NCBI RefSeq assembly: GCF_900497805.2
Contig: NW_020949602.1
Location: 5,405,691-5,469,690 of the forward strand
Source: Vombatus ursinus
Lineage: Eukaryota > Chordata > Mammalia > Diprotodontia > Vombatidae
DNA: 64,000 nt
Reading direction: 5' to 3'
The notes under the pieces were generated by a model. It searched no databases, was not told the origin of the DNA, and saw only the letters and a program-made list of their open reading frames with translations. This document shows positions 48,870 to 59,545 of this stretch, one piece after another; position 1 is the first letter of the stretch; each line of letters begins with the position of its first letter. The position numbers and the translations under genes are program-made.

Positions 48870-49150
48870 GAAGCCAATGAAAAGCTAGGTATTGAAAATG
48901 TTTCCAAGTTGAAGGAAGCAGGGATGTTTACGCTGGGAAGGCAAGACTCGGGGAATAAAGGGTTTGTTCTGGTGGAAGCAAAGAGGAAAATACAGTGGAC
49001 GGTGACCCCGAATGTTGCACAGACAAGAGCTGTCCCCAGACGCTCTGAGCTGCCTCCAGAGGTAATGAGTTCCCCCTTCTTGGAGGTCTTCCAGCAGAGA
49101 CTTGAAGCCCACTTGTGGGCAGTGATATAGTGGACATTCCTCTTCCAACT
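48870..49150 (+). mobile_element. L3/CR1 3' fragment
   Basis: The landmarks agctgcctccagaggtaatg, cttggaggtcttccagcaga and cttgaagcccacttgtgggc match the L3 3' region. Confidence 0.65.
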
Positions 49151-49729
49151 CTCCAAGTGTGTGATTCTGACAAGGGAGGAGGATGGTCGATGTCCAGTGC
49201 CCCAGAGGAGGCAGGAGGGAATAGGACCAAGAGTGATGGTGGGTGGGGATGGTGGATGGGATGGTGTAGAGGAGGGCCACCTCTTCCTGAGCCCGGAGGG
49301 AAGGACCCTGGGATTTAGAGTTGGCTGGACATCTAAGGATTCATTTAGTCCAGACTCTTGTCCGGCAGAGGAACTTGATGCCCAGAGGGATGAAGAAAAT
49401 GACTCAAGGCCACTGGATGGTCAGGAGCAGAGTCAAGATGTGAACCTGGTGATCTGACAGAGTCCCAGGCTCTTTGTCAAGTGCAGGGGTTCTTAACTCT
49501 TTTTGGGTTAGGGACCATTTTGGCTCCTTTGCTCTACCGGTTGATAGGTGTAGACATAGAGAGGTTTAAGGGATTGAAGAAAGAGGGTAGAGGGAGGCAT
49601 TGCCAGAAAGGGAAGGGGACCTGATAATGGTCCGTAGAAATCTGGCCTCAGTCACACAGAACTGGGCTCACTGATATCATTTGGTTGTGTGATTCTAATC
49701 AAGTCACTGTCATGTGTGAAAAAAACATG

Positions 49730-49895
49730 GGGATTTTGGTGGACTGCATACTCAGTAGAATCTGCAGTGGGATATAGCAGCCAAAAAAAAAAATACTAAT
49801 TCAATTTTTGTCTGCACTAAGAGGGGGTAATCCCACTGTACAATCTCTTGTCAGACCTCTTGTGGAATATTGTGTTCAGTTCTGTATGCCATGAT
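49730..49895 (+). mobile_element. L3/CR1 fragment
   Basis: The landmarks ttttggtggactgcatactc, tgggatatagcagcc and ttgtgttcagttctgtatgc match the L3 region just after the reverse transcriptase. Confidence 0.65.
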
Positions 49896-49899
49896 GTGA

Positions 49900-51010
49900 T
49901 CGTGGCCCTCGTGGATCTTAGAGCTTGGGAGGGGAGATAAGGCAAATCGATACAACACAAAATTGTGTGTTCCATGCATGAAAGATCCAAAGTACTCTGC
50001 AAGATCCTGGTGTGTGTTTGTGGGGGGGGTGAGGGGATCAGAGAAGTATACATGGAGGACTGGAACTGGGTATGATTTCATGTGACAAAGATATAAGGGC
50101 CAGGGTTGGGGGCAGGCATTCTGGGCATAGGGGACAGCATCAAACAAAGATACAATGGTGGGAAATCATGGAATGTGTTTGGGGGAACAGCCGGTAAGGA
50201 GTCTACTCTGGCCGGAGCCCAGTACACATGAGGGTGAAGGGTAGTCAATGAAGCCAGCAAATACAGGTTGGGAAAATAGGATGAAATGTGCAGATGGACA
50301 TCCAGCTGCCAGCCACATATCATCTCCCCATTGCATCTTTGTATTTTATCTTTTTATAGCTCAGAACAACTCCAAGACTTAATTGTCATAGAAAGACCTT
50401 TCAAGTCAGATGTTACCAAGTGTTTACATTTGTTTTTCTTCACCCTATGAATTATATCATATCACACTCATAGAGAAAGCAAAAGGCTTTTTGATTTGTT
50501 CCCTTTAAAAAAAATTCATTGTTTCACCACATGTGGAAGAAAACAAATCCCTTTTGCAGTATAGGTGCTATATTAATTGTTTACATGCGGGGGGCGGGGG
50601 GCGGGGTGTGGGGATGAACACATGGGCTTTGGAGTCTTTAAAGAGATTTACTTTGAAAGGGAATCTTGGACATTCTGGAGTCCTTCATACACATTTTCTG
50701 TGGTTTTCATTTAAGACAGGAAGAGATTTCCAAGGTTTTCCATGGTTTTATTTGATTTAATTTCATGCTCACTGAGGCTTGCTTCCATCCCAGCCCCGAC
50801 ACCTTGAACTTGTCTTGACTTTACTCCACTATGTGGCCCTGCTGGGCTTCTGAAGAGCTTTTGGCTTTTAAGCCCTTTGCCTTGGAAACAGACTCGGCAG
50901 CCTTAATGGAAATCACAGGACATTTTTCTAACTGATTCCAGCTAAGCCACTGAAAATACCAGAGGACCGTGAGGATTCTTCCTCCTTTGCCTGGGTCTGT
51001 CTTGAAAGGG
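49900..51010. other. Unassigned stretch
   Basis: Part of 49900-50280 resembles the unnamed ancient repeat in reverse. From 50340 to 51010 I recognise no repeat and no gene. Confidence 0.4.
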
Positions 51011-51129
51011 AATGGAGACCTTGGAGGGCTTTAGCATCTGTGTTGTTGTGGGTCCAGTTCATTTCAAGCCAGAGCAGGGATTACTGCTCAGCCTTTCACG
51101 GGGGCCCAGCTTTCCCCACCACTTGCTTG

Positions 51130-51296
51130 ATCTTTCCCCCTCTCTCCCTTTCTCTCCCTTTCTCTCTCCCTTTCTCTCTCCCTTTCTCTGTCTTTTTTTC
51201 TCTCTTCCTCTCTCTGTCTTTCTCTTCCTCTCTCTCTCTCTTTCTTCCTTCCTCTCTCTCTCTTCCCCCCCTTTCTTCTCTCTCTCTGTCTCCTCA
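51130..51296. repeat. Polypyrimidine (CT-rich) tract
   Basis: About 165 bases are almost entirely C and T on the plus strand. The long frames overlapping it are low-complexity artefacts. Confidence 0.95.
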
Positions 51297-51324
51297 CGCA
51301 ACCACCCCTCGGCCTGGGGGGTTT

Positions 51325-51545
51325 ATTATTACTATTGTTATAGAGACAGCTTTGGGGCCAGGAAGACCTGGTTTTGAGTCTTGTCTCTGACACACTCACT
51401 CTGTGACTCTGGTAAGTCACTTAACCTCTCAGTGCTCCACAAAATTCGGAGTCTAAGCGTTAGAGAGTGTGCAGACTTGCATTGGCAGAGGGAGTTTTCT
51501 CAGCCGGGAGTACCCCTTTACCATTAAAATCCCAGGACTGGTCCC
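51325..51545 (+). repeat. tRNA-headed SINE with 'gcattggcagagggagttt' body
   Basis: The head (ggggccaggaagacctggtt), gtaagtcacttaacctctca and the body (cattggcagagggagttttc, gggagtacccctttaccatt) are in order. This is the best preserved copy of this subfamily in the window. Confidence 0.75.
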
Positions 51546-52520
51546 TCTCATTAACTATTACGGTTATTAACATTTTGCTCCCTGTTCCCCATCCCGGCTT
51601 AAGACTTCCGATTGTTTAACAAGTGGAAACAGTGTAGGTTTAGAGAAAGAGGATCTGATTCTCTCCTCCCTGTAAATGCTGGCTCAGATGCCACCTCCTC
51701 CTTACAGCTTCCTTGATCTTTCTGGACCATGCATAGTACTTACAAAAATGTAGGCATTTAATAACTATCAGCAAAGACAAGTAGTCCAGTGAGCATCAAA
51801 AGAAAGAGTGAGGTACAGCATTTGCATTTAACAATGTAAAACCAACTAATAGGGGACAAAACCCCATACGGGGCTCTGCTTCCCTTTCTAGGCCCATCTG
51901 AAGGCCCCATCGTTATCTTGGACTTTGTTCTCTTTCTTCTTAAAAACAACTTACCAACCAGCGTGAAGTCCTCTTAGTTATAGTCACTGTGTGTACTGCT
52001 CTGGTCTGCTGATCTTGCCTTGTTCACTCCCTGTGGGTTTTTCCACATTTCCTCATATTCTTCTCACTTGTCAGCAGATATGGCAGACAATGTTCCACGA
52101 CATTAAGATGCCATCTTCCATTCAGCCCATCTCCAGTCATCATCTGTGGCGGCTGTTACACACTGAAGCTGCCGGTGGCTTGGTCACCTGTCTGAGACTC
52201 TTTCTTCATCTATAGAGTGAGGATGACAAAATGGACCCACCCAGGGTTGTTGTGAGACTCAGTGACTGGATGCGGTTAGTCTCAGACTGGGCCTCATCTC
52301 CATCTACCCTGGGCATCTCGGGGCCTTTCATAGCCACACCGCCACAGTGGGCATACCCCATCTGCTTTCCATCTCTTGTTCTGAAAACGGCAATCAAATC
52401 AATTTTACCACTGCTTCTGAAAGGTGTGTGTCGATAGACTGTCCTGTTTCCACCCGCCTTCCTTGTGACTCCCCAGACTAAAATTCCCTTCCTTAGCCCC
52501 CTGCACCCCCAGGTTTTCAC
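51545..52520. other. Unassigned stretch
   Basis: Only small MIR-like pieces (for example 52170-52270) are suspected. No gene is recognised. Confidence 0.4.
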
Positions 52521-52529
52521 TATCTCCCT

Positions 52530-52610
52530 TTTGTCTTTGCATTCTCATTACTTAGCACAGTGCCTGGCACAAAGTAAGCGCTTACTGAAGGTTTTTTCAT
52601 TCATTCAAAT
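52530..52610 (+). repeat. L2-type 3' tail
   Basis: The stretch attacttagcacagtgcctg, gcacaaagtaagcgcttact is the L2 terminal signature. Confidence 0.65.
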
Positions 52611-52829
52611 TTTAAAATGCTAAATAAATGTCAGTTATAATTGATTTGTTTTGTACTATTACAAAATAAAGCTGCACTTTTCTTATGCAGTTTTCCCATC
52701 TCTCTTTAATTAAAAATTATTTCAATTTAATTCAATTAGCATTTTTCCTGAGCACCTAGTATTTGCCAGACTTTGCACTAAGTGATGGGGAGGCTAAAAC
52801 ATAAATGAAAAACACTGTCCTCAAGTTTT

Positions 52830-53790
52830 TTTAAACTTATTTTTAATTAGTAACCATTTATTTTCTCTCCTTCTGAACTTCCCTTCTTGCAAAAAAAAAA
52901 GAAAGAAGAAAATACGAAACTTTGTACCAAATATGAGTAATCACACAAAATAAATTCTCACATTGTGTTTCATTTTGTACTTTGAACCCATCAGCTCTCT
53001 ATCAGGAGATCTGAGCGCCTGCTTCCTCGTCGGTCCTCTAAAGTCACGGCTGCTCATTGGACTGGCCAGAATTCTCAAGTCTCTCAAAGTTGCTTGTCCT
53101 TGTGCTGTTGCTGCCATAGTCTCCATTCTTTTCCTGGTTTGATTCGCTTCACTTTTCATCAGTTTGTACAAATCTTCCCAGGCCTATCTGAAACCATCCC
53201 CTTTGTCATTTCTTATGGCCCAATAGTAGTATAACATATAAACAATAATTTGTTTAACTGTTCCCCAGTCAATGGATGCCCCTTTAACTTCTGATTCTTT
53301 GCCAGTACAAAGAGAGCTGCTATAAATGTTTTTGTGGCTATTAGGTTTTTTCCCCCTTTTATCTCTTTGAAGTGTAGGCCTAGATTAGGGGTGGAAAACC
53401 TACAGCCTTGAGGCCACCTGTGGCCCTCTAGGTCCTCAAGTGCAGCCCTTTGACTGAATCCAAACTGCACAGAGCAAATCCCCTTCATAAAAGGATTTGT
53501 TCTGTAAAACTTGCACTCAGTCAAAGGGCCGAACTCGAGGACCTAGAGGGTCACTGGTGGCCTCGAGGCCACAGGCTGCCCACCCCTGAGTGTTAAATAG
53601 CTAGGTCAAAGGGTATACTCATCTTAGTGAATGCTGGGGCAGTTTTTCCAGAATGGCTGGACCAGCTTACAGCTCCAGCCACAGCCATTAATTTGTCTGT
53701 TTTCCACACCCCCTCCAACAGTTATCATTTTCCTTTTTTGTCGTCTTTGCCAATTTGATGGGTGTGAGGTGGACCCTTGAGTTTACATTA
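52830..53790 (-). mobile_element. L1 3' end interrupted by a palindromic DNA element
   Basis: The reversed L1 3' UTR and ORF2 end are readable; the minus strand gives TFIAALFVLAKNQKLKGHP. L1 sequence stops at 53385 and resumes at 53589 (gttaaatagctaggtcaaag, then tggctggaccagcttacagc). Confidence 0.85.
53386..53588. mobile_element. 203-bp palindromic hAT-like MITE, copy 2
   Basis: The ends are taggggtggaaaacc and the complement cccacccctg. It is exactly the same length as copy 1 and shares ggccctctaggtcctcaagt and the palindromic layout. Confidence 0.85.
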
Positions 53791-53811
53791 GTTTGCATTT
53801 CTTCTTCAAGA

Positions 53812-54025
53812 GGTTTACATGACACAGTTAATGGAGTGCCAAGAAGACCTGGGTTCAGATCCCACCTTTCATACATACTAGCTGCATGGGAACTTGACTT
53901 TATCAAGCCTCACTTTGTTTATCTGTAAAATGGCAGTAATTATAGTGTTATGAGGTCCAAATGAGCTCATGGAGAGAGAGCACTTTGTAGACTTTACTGC
54001 ATTAAATAACCGTCAGTTATTATTA
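53812..54025 (+). repeat. MIR/CORE-SINE
   Basis: The landmarks aagacctgggttcagatccc, tttatctgtaaaatggcagt and gcactttgtagactttactg are in order, ending near 54025. Confidence 0.7.
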
Positions 54026-54860
54026 GTGTTCCTGAGGGGTATAATTGATGCCCTGATTAGTAATACACCCCACGGCCAGCGAACTCCAACAAAGGGGCTC
54101 TTAGATGACACAGGCCTGAGGACAGCTGGGGAAACTGGCCCCAAAGAAAGTCAGGTCTTTTGGCTCTGTTTGAACCTTAGGATAACCACCTCCAGTATAT
54201 CTCTAAAATAAAGCTTAGGTAGAGCTTGTGCCTAGGGTCTCCCAAAGTGTGAGTCCTCAACCAAAAAGATACTCAGTATACAATATGGGAACAAATACAA
54301 AAGCGTAAAGTACTCAGCAAACGGATAAGCTTCACTCCTCCCCAGAAAGGAACTGAACTTGGGATCGCCATTGGCACGATCGTCTGTCTTCCTTTTCCCA
54401 GAGAGTCCTATACCTTCTTCCCAAGGCTACTTACCCCGCGGCTGACTCCCCCCTAAATGTAAACATCCTTCATAACTAGACACTGAATGAGCCGGCCCTT
54501 TCTTGTCACGCTCGTATTGTCCATCTCTCGCTGACTTTGCACTCCAAAAGGACGCTCCTCAGGAAGGAGATGGTCTACCCTCTCCCTTCTCTGTAGAAAG
54601 TCCAGTACTTGAATGTCTAATTTCACTAATTTTTGAACTAAATAGTTACCCAAGAGGCAATTCTCAAAACTGTTGATATCCAGGCCATCTCCCTTCTTTG
54701 ATATACGGCTGGATTCTGAGATCAAGTTGTCTGGGAGATTCCATATACACTTTCTCTTCCCTGGAGGTTAGAATTCAGAACTTCTGTCCTCATGCTATGT
54801 GCACATGTTCTGCCCCCCTCCTGCCATGTATCTCTGCTATAAATAGCCTTGCTGCCCTGA
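54025..54860. other. Unassigned stretch
   Basis: No repeat or gene is recognised here. The 90-codon frame at 54453-54725 has no identifiable motif. Confidence 0.4.
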
Positions 54861-54861
54861 G

Positions 54862-55015
54862 GTGCAGATTCTACTCCTTCCATTTACTAGCTATATGGCC
54901 TTGGGCAAATCCCTTCATCTCCCTGGGCCTCAGTTTCCCCAGCTGTAAAATGAGACAAACTGGACTAGATGGTCTTTAAGGTCCCTTCCAGCATCGGGGC
55001 TGTATTTCTATGGTA
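54862..55015 (+). repeat. MIR-like SINE
   Basis: The landmarks atggccttgggcaaatccct, tgggcctcagtttccccagc, tggactagatggtctttaag are well preserved. A second, weaker copy follows at 55095-55245. Confidence 0.75.
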
Positions 55016-55369
55016 ACTGGATAGAATCTCCAGAGGACAAACTTTTTTGTTCATAGCCATTCATGAAGACCCCAAATTAAAGTTTACAAAGATTGATAAG
55101 TAGCATGGTATGGGAGAAAGCTTGGCTTAGAGTCAGAAGAGAAGTGGATTTCAGTTTCATCTTGCCATGAGCAAGTCGCTTTTTCTCTTGGAGCCTCTGT
55201 TTCCTTAGCTATAAAATGAATTTAGTAACACCTGCAGGGTAGTGGTATGGTACTGGTGGGGTACTCCCAGTGTGATGACTCCTTTTGCCAATGAAGGTCA
55301 CAGATCAATAGCTTACATATGACTTAGAAGAGAATTCCCAGGGAGTTATTTGTCTGGGACATATTAAGG

Positions 55370-55905
55370 TTATAGAATCCCAGAATTTTAGAACTAGAAG
55401 GGACCTCGGTGAATGTCTAGTCCAACCTCTATCTGAAAATGAATTCCTCATTAAAATAATGGCCATCTAGCCTCTTCTTGAAGGTCTCTACCCCACTTTC
55501 CACATCTTTTTTTTTTTTTTTTTTGTGGGGCAGTCAGGGTTAAGTGACTTGCCCGGGGTCACACAGCCAGGAAGTGTCAAGTGTCCGAGGCTGGATTTGA
55601 ACTCAGGTCTTCCTGCCTCCAGGGCCGGTGCTTTTACCCACTGTACCACCTTGCTGCCCCCTACTTCCCACATCTTGAGGCAGGTCATTGCACTTAAGGA
55701 CAGCTCTAATCATCAGGAAAGTGTGTTTTCCTGACATTGAGTCTAAATTTGCTTCTTTGCAATTTCCGCTCCTTGCTTCTGGTACTACTGTCTGGGGCCA
55801 AGCAGGAAAAGCTGGGTGTCCCCTTCACATGATAAACCTTCAAACATTTGAATACAGCTACCATGTCTCCCTGGCCTCCCCTTCCTGCTCAGAGTCTAAA
55901 CAGAC
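55370..55905 (-). mobile_element. L3/CR1 3' end split by a SINE
   Basis: The reversed L3 runs through tctagtccaacctctatctg and tctagcctcttcttgaaggt, is broken by the SINE at 55509-55662, and resumes with gacagctctaatcatcagga and actgtctggggccaagcagg. Confidence 0.8.
55509..55662 (-). repeat. tRNA-derived marsupial SINE with target-site duplication
   Basis: The full element is reversed: T-run, gtgacttgcccggggtcaca, tttgaactcaggtcttcctg, then the head ending ttgctgcccc. The flanks actttccacatctt (55495-55508) and acttcccacatctt (55663-55676) are a 14-bp duplication with one difference. Confidence 0.93.
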
Positions 55906-56044
55906 TTCTAAACAGACTTAATGTCTTCACCTAATGCTCAGATGATAGGTCCTTCCTTCACTATCTTGGTTGTCTTCTTCAGGATACCTGCCATCTTATC
56001 AATGACCTTCCTCCATTGGTTTTTAGAAGTGTTTTCCTGCAGGA

Positions 56045-56145
56045 ACTTCTCAGTTAGGAAGTGCCCAAAGTGGAATTTGAACCCGTCTCTCCTGATCGTA
56101 AGTTCAACACTCTACCTAATTAGCCACACTGCCTCCTACTCTTAA
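56045..56145 (-). repeat. SINE head fragment
   Basis: The reversed head tttgaacccgtctctcctga, aacactctacctaattagcc is readable. It ends about 200 bases from the CAIAP-like stop codon. Confidence 0.55.
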
Positions 56146-56288
56146 GTTTTAATGAAGGATCTTCGTAAGTTGTTGGGTGCACAAAGTACAATATTGATAT
56201 TGGCTATTATAGTTATTAGGATAACCATTGGTGGGGGTCATTCCTGCAGCAATGGACCCACACATCCTTGAAATATTGAAGTATCTTT

Positions 56289-56294
56289 TTTATT
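56289..56294 (-). terminator. Poly(A) signal of the CAIAP-like locus
   Basis: AATAAA reads on the minus strand about 60 bases past the ankyrin stop codon. A G/T-rich element (GGATGTGTGGG) follows 25-35 bases later. This is the layout of a native cleavage site and argues against a retrocopy. Confidence 0.6.
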
Positions 56295-56353
56295 AGAGTT
56301 ATAGCTATGCCTCCACAATAACTAAGTGAATCTCCTCCATTTTCCTCAGGCAT

Positions 56354-58621
56354 CTATCTTGTTAAGAACATTTTTTTTTTCAGCAGGGTCACAATCTGCT
56401 CTTGGCTCTCTGTAATGGCCCCCTCTGCTACCTGCAGCGGCATCTTCCCAAGGCTGTTGGTCGCCTGTAAGTCAGGTTTCTCCCTCTGAGAACAGCTTAT
56501 CAGGGAAGTGATGGAGCTCCAATGCCCAGTTTTGCAAGCACAGTGTAAGGGTGTGTCTCTGTTGTTGTCTAAGGCGTTCACAGCAGCCCCGCAACTCATC
56601 AGCAGTTTGATCATGTCCCCGTGGCCCTGTTCAGCCGCCAGATGCAGCGCGGTCTTTCGGTAGATGTTTCGCTCGTTGATGTTTTTGTTTTTACCCACCT
56701 CAAGGAAGACTTTCACCATCTCCACGTTACCTTTGAGGGCCGCGTAATGTAGGGGAGAAAAGCCATCCATGTCTCTAGCTCCAAACCTGACCTTGTGGAT
56801 CAGCATACATTTCACCACGTCAAGATAACCCCCAGATGTTGCCCAATGAAGCGGAGTCTTCTTTTCTTTGTCAGGCATATTGGGGTCAGCACCAGAATGG
56901 AGCAGTAGCTCTACCGTGGACTTGTCACCGGCCCGGGCAGCCAGGTGTAAAGGGGTCATGGACAGCTTATTTTTCACATTTGTATCTGCTTCATGCTGAA
57001 TCAGCTGGGTAGCAGTGTCCAGGTTCCTTCTTTCGCTGGTGATGTGGAGGGGGGCGGTCTGCTCAGTGGTGAGGATATTGATCTGGGCCCCTGCATGGAT
57101 CAGCAAGCTGGCCATCTCGTGTTTATTGTGCCAGGCTGCGATGTGGAGGGGGGTCTGGCCATTCCACCCTGGGATGTTAGGATTCATGCCACTATCCAAA
57201 AGGAGCTCTGCGGTATAAATGGCACCTGCCTTAACTGCCAGGTGCAGAGCAGACTCCAAAGACGCCGTCTTGGCCTCCAGGTTGGCCCCCTTTTGGATCA
57301 GTACTTCAGCACACGCAGCCCTATCCATCTCAGCCGCCAAGAGTAAGGGTGTGTAATGGTCACCATTCTGCACGTTTAGGTCAGTGCCTCCATCTACCAA
57401 GGCGGCCACAACTCCAGGAAGATTCTTCCGGACACCTTCAAAAAGTGCCTGCTCCCTGGTTTCAGAGGGCAGGGATGCTGAATATTTTAGCAACAGCCAA
57501 ATAACGTCTTGGTCATCGTGGTGAAAAGCATTGTGGAGAATGCCAGAGTCTGCGTTAATCCCAGCTGTTAACAATATCTTTATGGCTTAATCTAAACCAT
57601 TTACCTCAGGGGAATCTGAAGCTGGGTCTTCCCTGGGATCCCCGCCATCCAAGAGATCATCATTTTCTGGGAATGCCTGCACCCCTCGGCTCTCTTCTTG
57701 GAGAGCTGACCTGTACTGGAAATGATAAGGGTTCCCAATGTTTTCTTCCAGCATCTGTCTCATAAGGGAGCACTGGCCACCTTGTAAACTGAAACCCAGG
57801 GGAATCTTGATGTCTCTTTCTAAGTAGTTACTGCTCATCCCTCCTTGGAGAACTTTCACAGCATCCCCACGGGCCCTTTCGGCAGCTCTTTGCAAAAGAG
57901 ACTTCTCTTTACCATCCTTTCCTTTTGCCCTAGAACCTTTGGTCATTGGATAATTGAGGGGTTCAGCCGGGTCATCGGTCATTGCTATACCCAATGGACT
58001 TTCTCTTGGGAACATTACTTCATTGATATGCTTGTCTTCTAGAACGTTCTCTATGTCAGGTACATCTCCCTTACCTGATGCAGTCAGGAGATAGATGGGA
58101 GGAGCGGGACTGTTCCCAGGAGTCTGAGTTGGTGGGTACTGTCTAATTTTAGCAGCCACATAAGAAGTTGTCTTTGGCTTGACTGAAGCTTCCTGGGCCC
58201 CGGTACTCTGCTTCCAGTAGACTTGCTTGGCAGGTGTTTCCAGGCTGTCCTTGTCCCTATCCAGCAAAGGACCCACTAGTTGCCTTCCAGCCCCCCCGGA
58301 TGATCTCTTCTGTGCCCATGGTATATTTCCTTATGACTTGATACAAGTCAGGTTCCAGTTGCTTCAGACATGGGTAAAAAAACATTTGGCAAGCACGTTC
58401 CCCTTGAGAAATCAGTATGTCTAAGACACGGGTCACTTTTTCAAGGTGTGTCTTATAGTAGGACACAGCCAACTTTTGTTGGGGTGTGATAATCCCATAG
58501 TCCACCAGTCTCTTGATGAGAACATCTGAATCCTTAATGCCTGCTGCCAGCTCCCCCTCTTCATCTTCATTACTTCTGCTGCATAGGGACTGCTCCGGCC
58601 GTGGGTTGAAGAACACATCAT
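56354..58621 (-). pseudogene. CARD-ankyrin gene, CAIAP-like (three frame disruptions)
   Basis: A CARD domain is followed by a linker and an ankyrin array, the architecture of CAIAP, an inflammasome adaptor described in zebrafish and reported to be absent from placental mammals (recalled literature). The ATG pair at 58621/58618 opens CSSTHGRSSPYAAEVMKMK. The CARD then reads AAGIKDSDVLIKRLVDYGII and KLAVSYYKTHLEKVTRVLDI in the next frame, so one base is missing near the G run at 58553-58557. A second shift of one extra base fits the 7-G run at 58291-58297. The frame then runs 229 codons to an in-frame TAA at 57587-57589, and after it 411 codons stay open to the TAG at 56354. That last part holds about 11-12 ankyrin repeats, with clear TPLHIAA, TPLHLAA, TPLHWAT, SPLHYAA and TALHLAA motifs. 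No intron is needed. No A-tail or target-site duplication is seen, so this is probably the native locus. Confidence 0.8.
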
Positions 58622-59250
58622 GAGATGGTTAAATCATCCGCAGGCTGATCGAAGGGCCGGTCGGCACTGGGGCTTGAGACGGAAAGATCAAAGGAACGAT
58701 GATATTTCACAGATTCTTGTCTCAAGAGCAACTGTGTCCCAGAGAGTCAAGTTTCAAATAGGAATTATCAGAGACAGGGGGAAAGAAATACAGATCTGCT
58801 CTCCTTTGTCAGAGCTGCCATATTTCACTCTGGGTCCTTGACAGTTCAGACTATAACCAAATAAAAAAGAATAACTGGAAAAGAAGGACAAGGAAATTAA
58901 AAAAGCAAAGCCAGGCCAGGAATCAATTTGGCAAATGTACTTTGTTTGATCCACAGTAATTTGGGAAGCAAGGAGACAGCTTTCTGGGGTGGCCTGGCCA
59001 GTTGGGAGGGAAAGTCTCCCCGTCTGCAGCAGCTTCCCTTTAGTGGGAAGTCTCAGGTACCCTTTTTGTAGGTAGTAATGTAAGCAGCCTTTCATGATGA
59101 CAACAAAGCCCTTAGTGACTGTCGCTACGAAGACTTTCCTTTCATGAAACATTGAAGAAAATGGAAGATACTGTGAGCGGCAGAGGAGAGAGGTCCATGT
59201 AGGCAATTCCCCTTAATTCAGTCTGATTCTATTCAGTTCAATTCCATTCA
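58622..59250. other. 5' flank of the CAIAP-like locus, nothing recognised
   Basis: No repeat and no CpG island is visible. A 150-codon minus-strand frame at 58754-59206 shows no known domain. Upstream exons or the promoter of the CARD-ankyrin gene would be expected on this side, but none can be identified. Confidence 0.45.
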
Positions 59251-59339
59251 AATGAATCCAATCCAGTTCAATTCAACAAACATTTATTGGACATCTATTC
59301 TATGCCAGGAGCTGGATGAGAGGCCAGGGGTACTAAGAG

Positions 59340-59545
59340 GAAAATGGAATAGTCCGGAAGCCAGTACAGTACAACGGGAAAAGCATTGTAGTTGGAGCCA
59401 AAAGAATTTACATCAGAATTCTACCTGTTTCTGATTATCTGGGATTAAACTCTACAGATAGTTTACTCATCTGTAAAATGATGAGATTAGATTAAATGTC
59501 CTCTGAAGTCCCTTCACGCAAGAGCCAAGATCCTATGAGCTTCAA
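59340..59545 (+). repeat. MIR-like SINE
   Basis: The landmarks gcattgtagttggagccaaa, tttactcatctgtaaaatga and tctgaagtcccttcacgcaa are in order. Confidence 0.6.

Noticed and set aside
51012-51420. Frames of 110-121 codons on both strands
   Set aside because: They are produced by the CT-rich tract and are Leu/Phe/Ser or Arg/Glu low complexity.
58754-59206. 150-codon minus-strand frame upstream of the CARD
   Set aside because: No domain, no signal peptide pattern and no repeat of it elsewhere. Its composition is like noncoding DNA.
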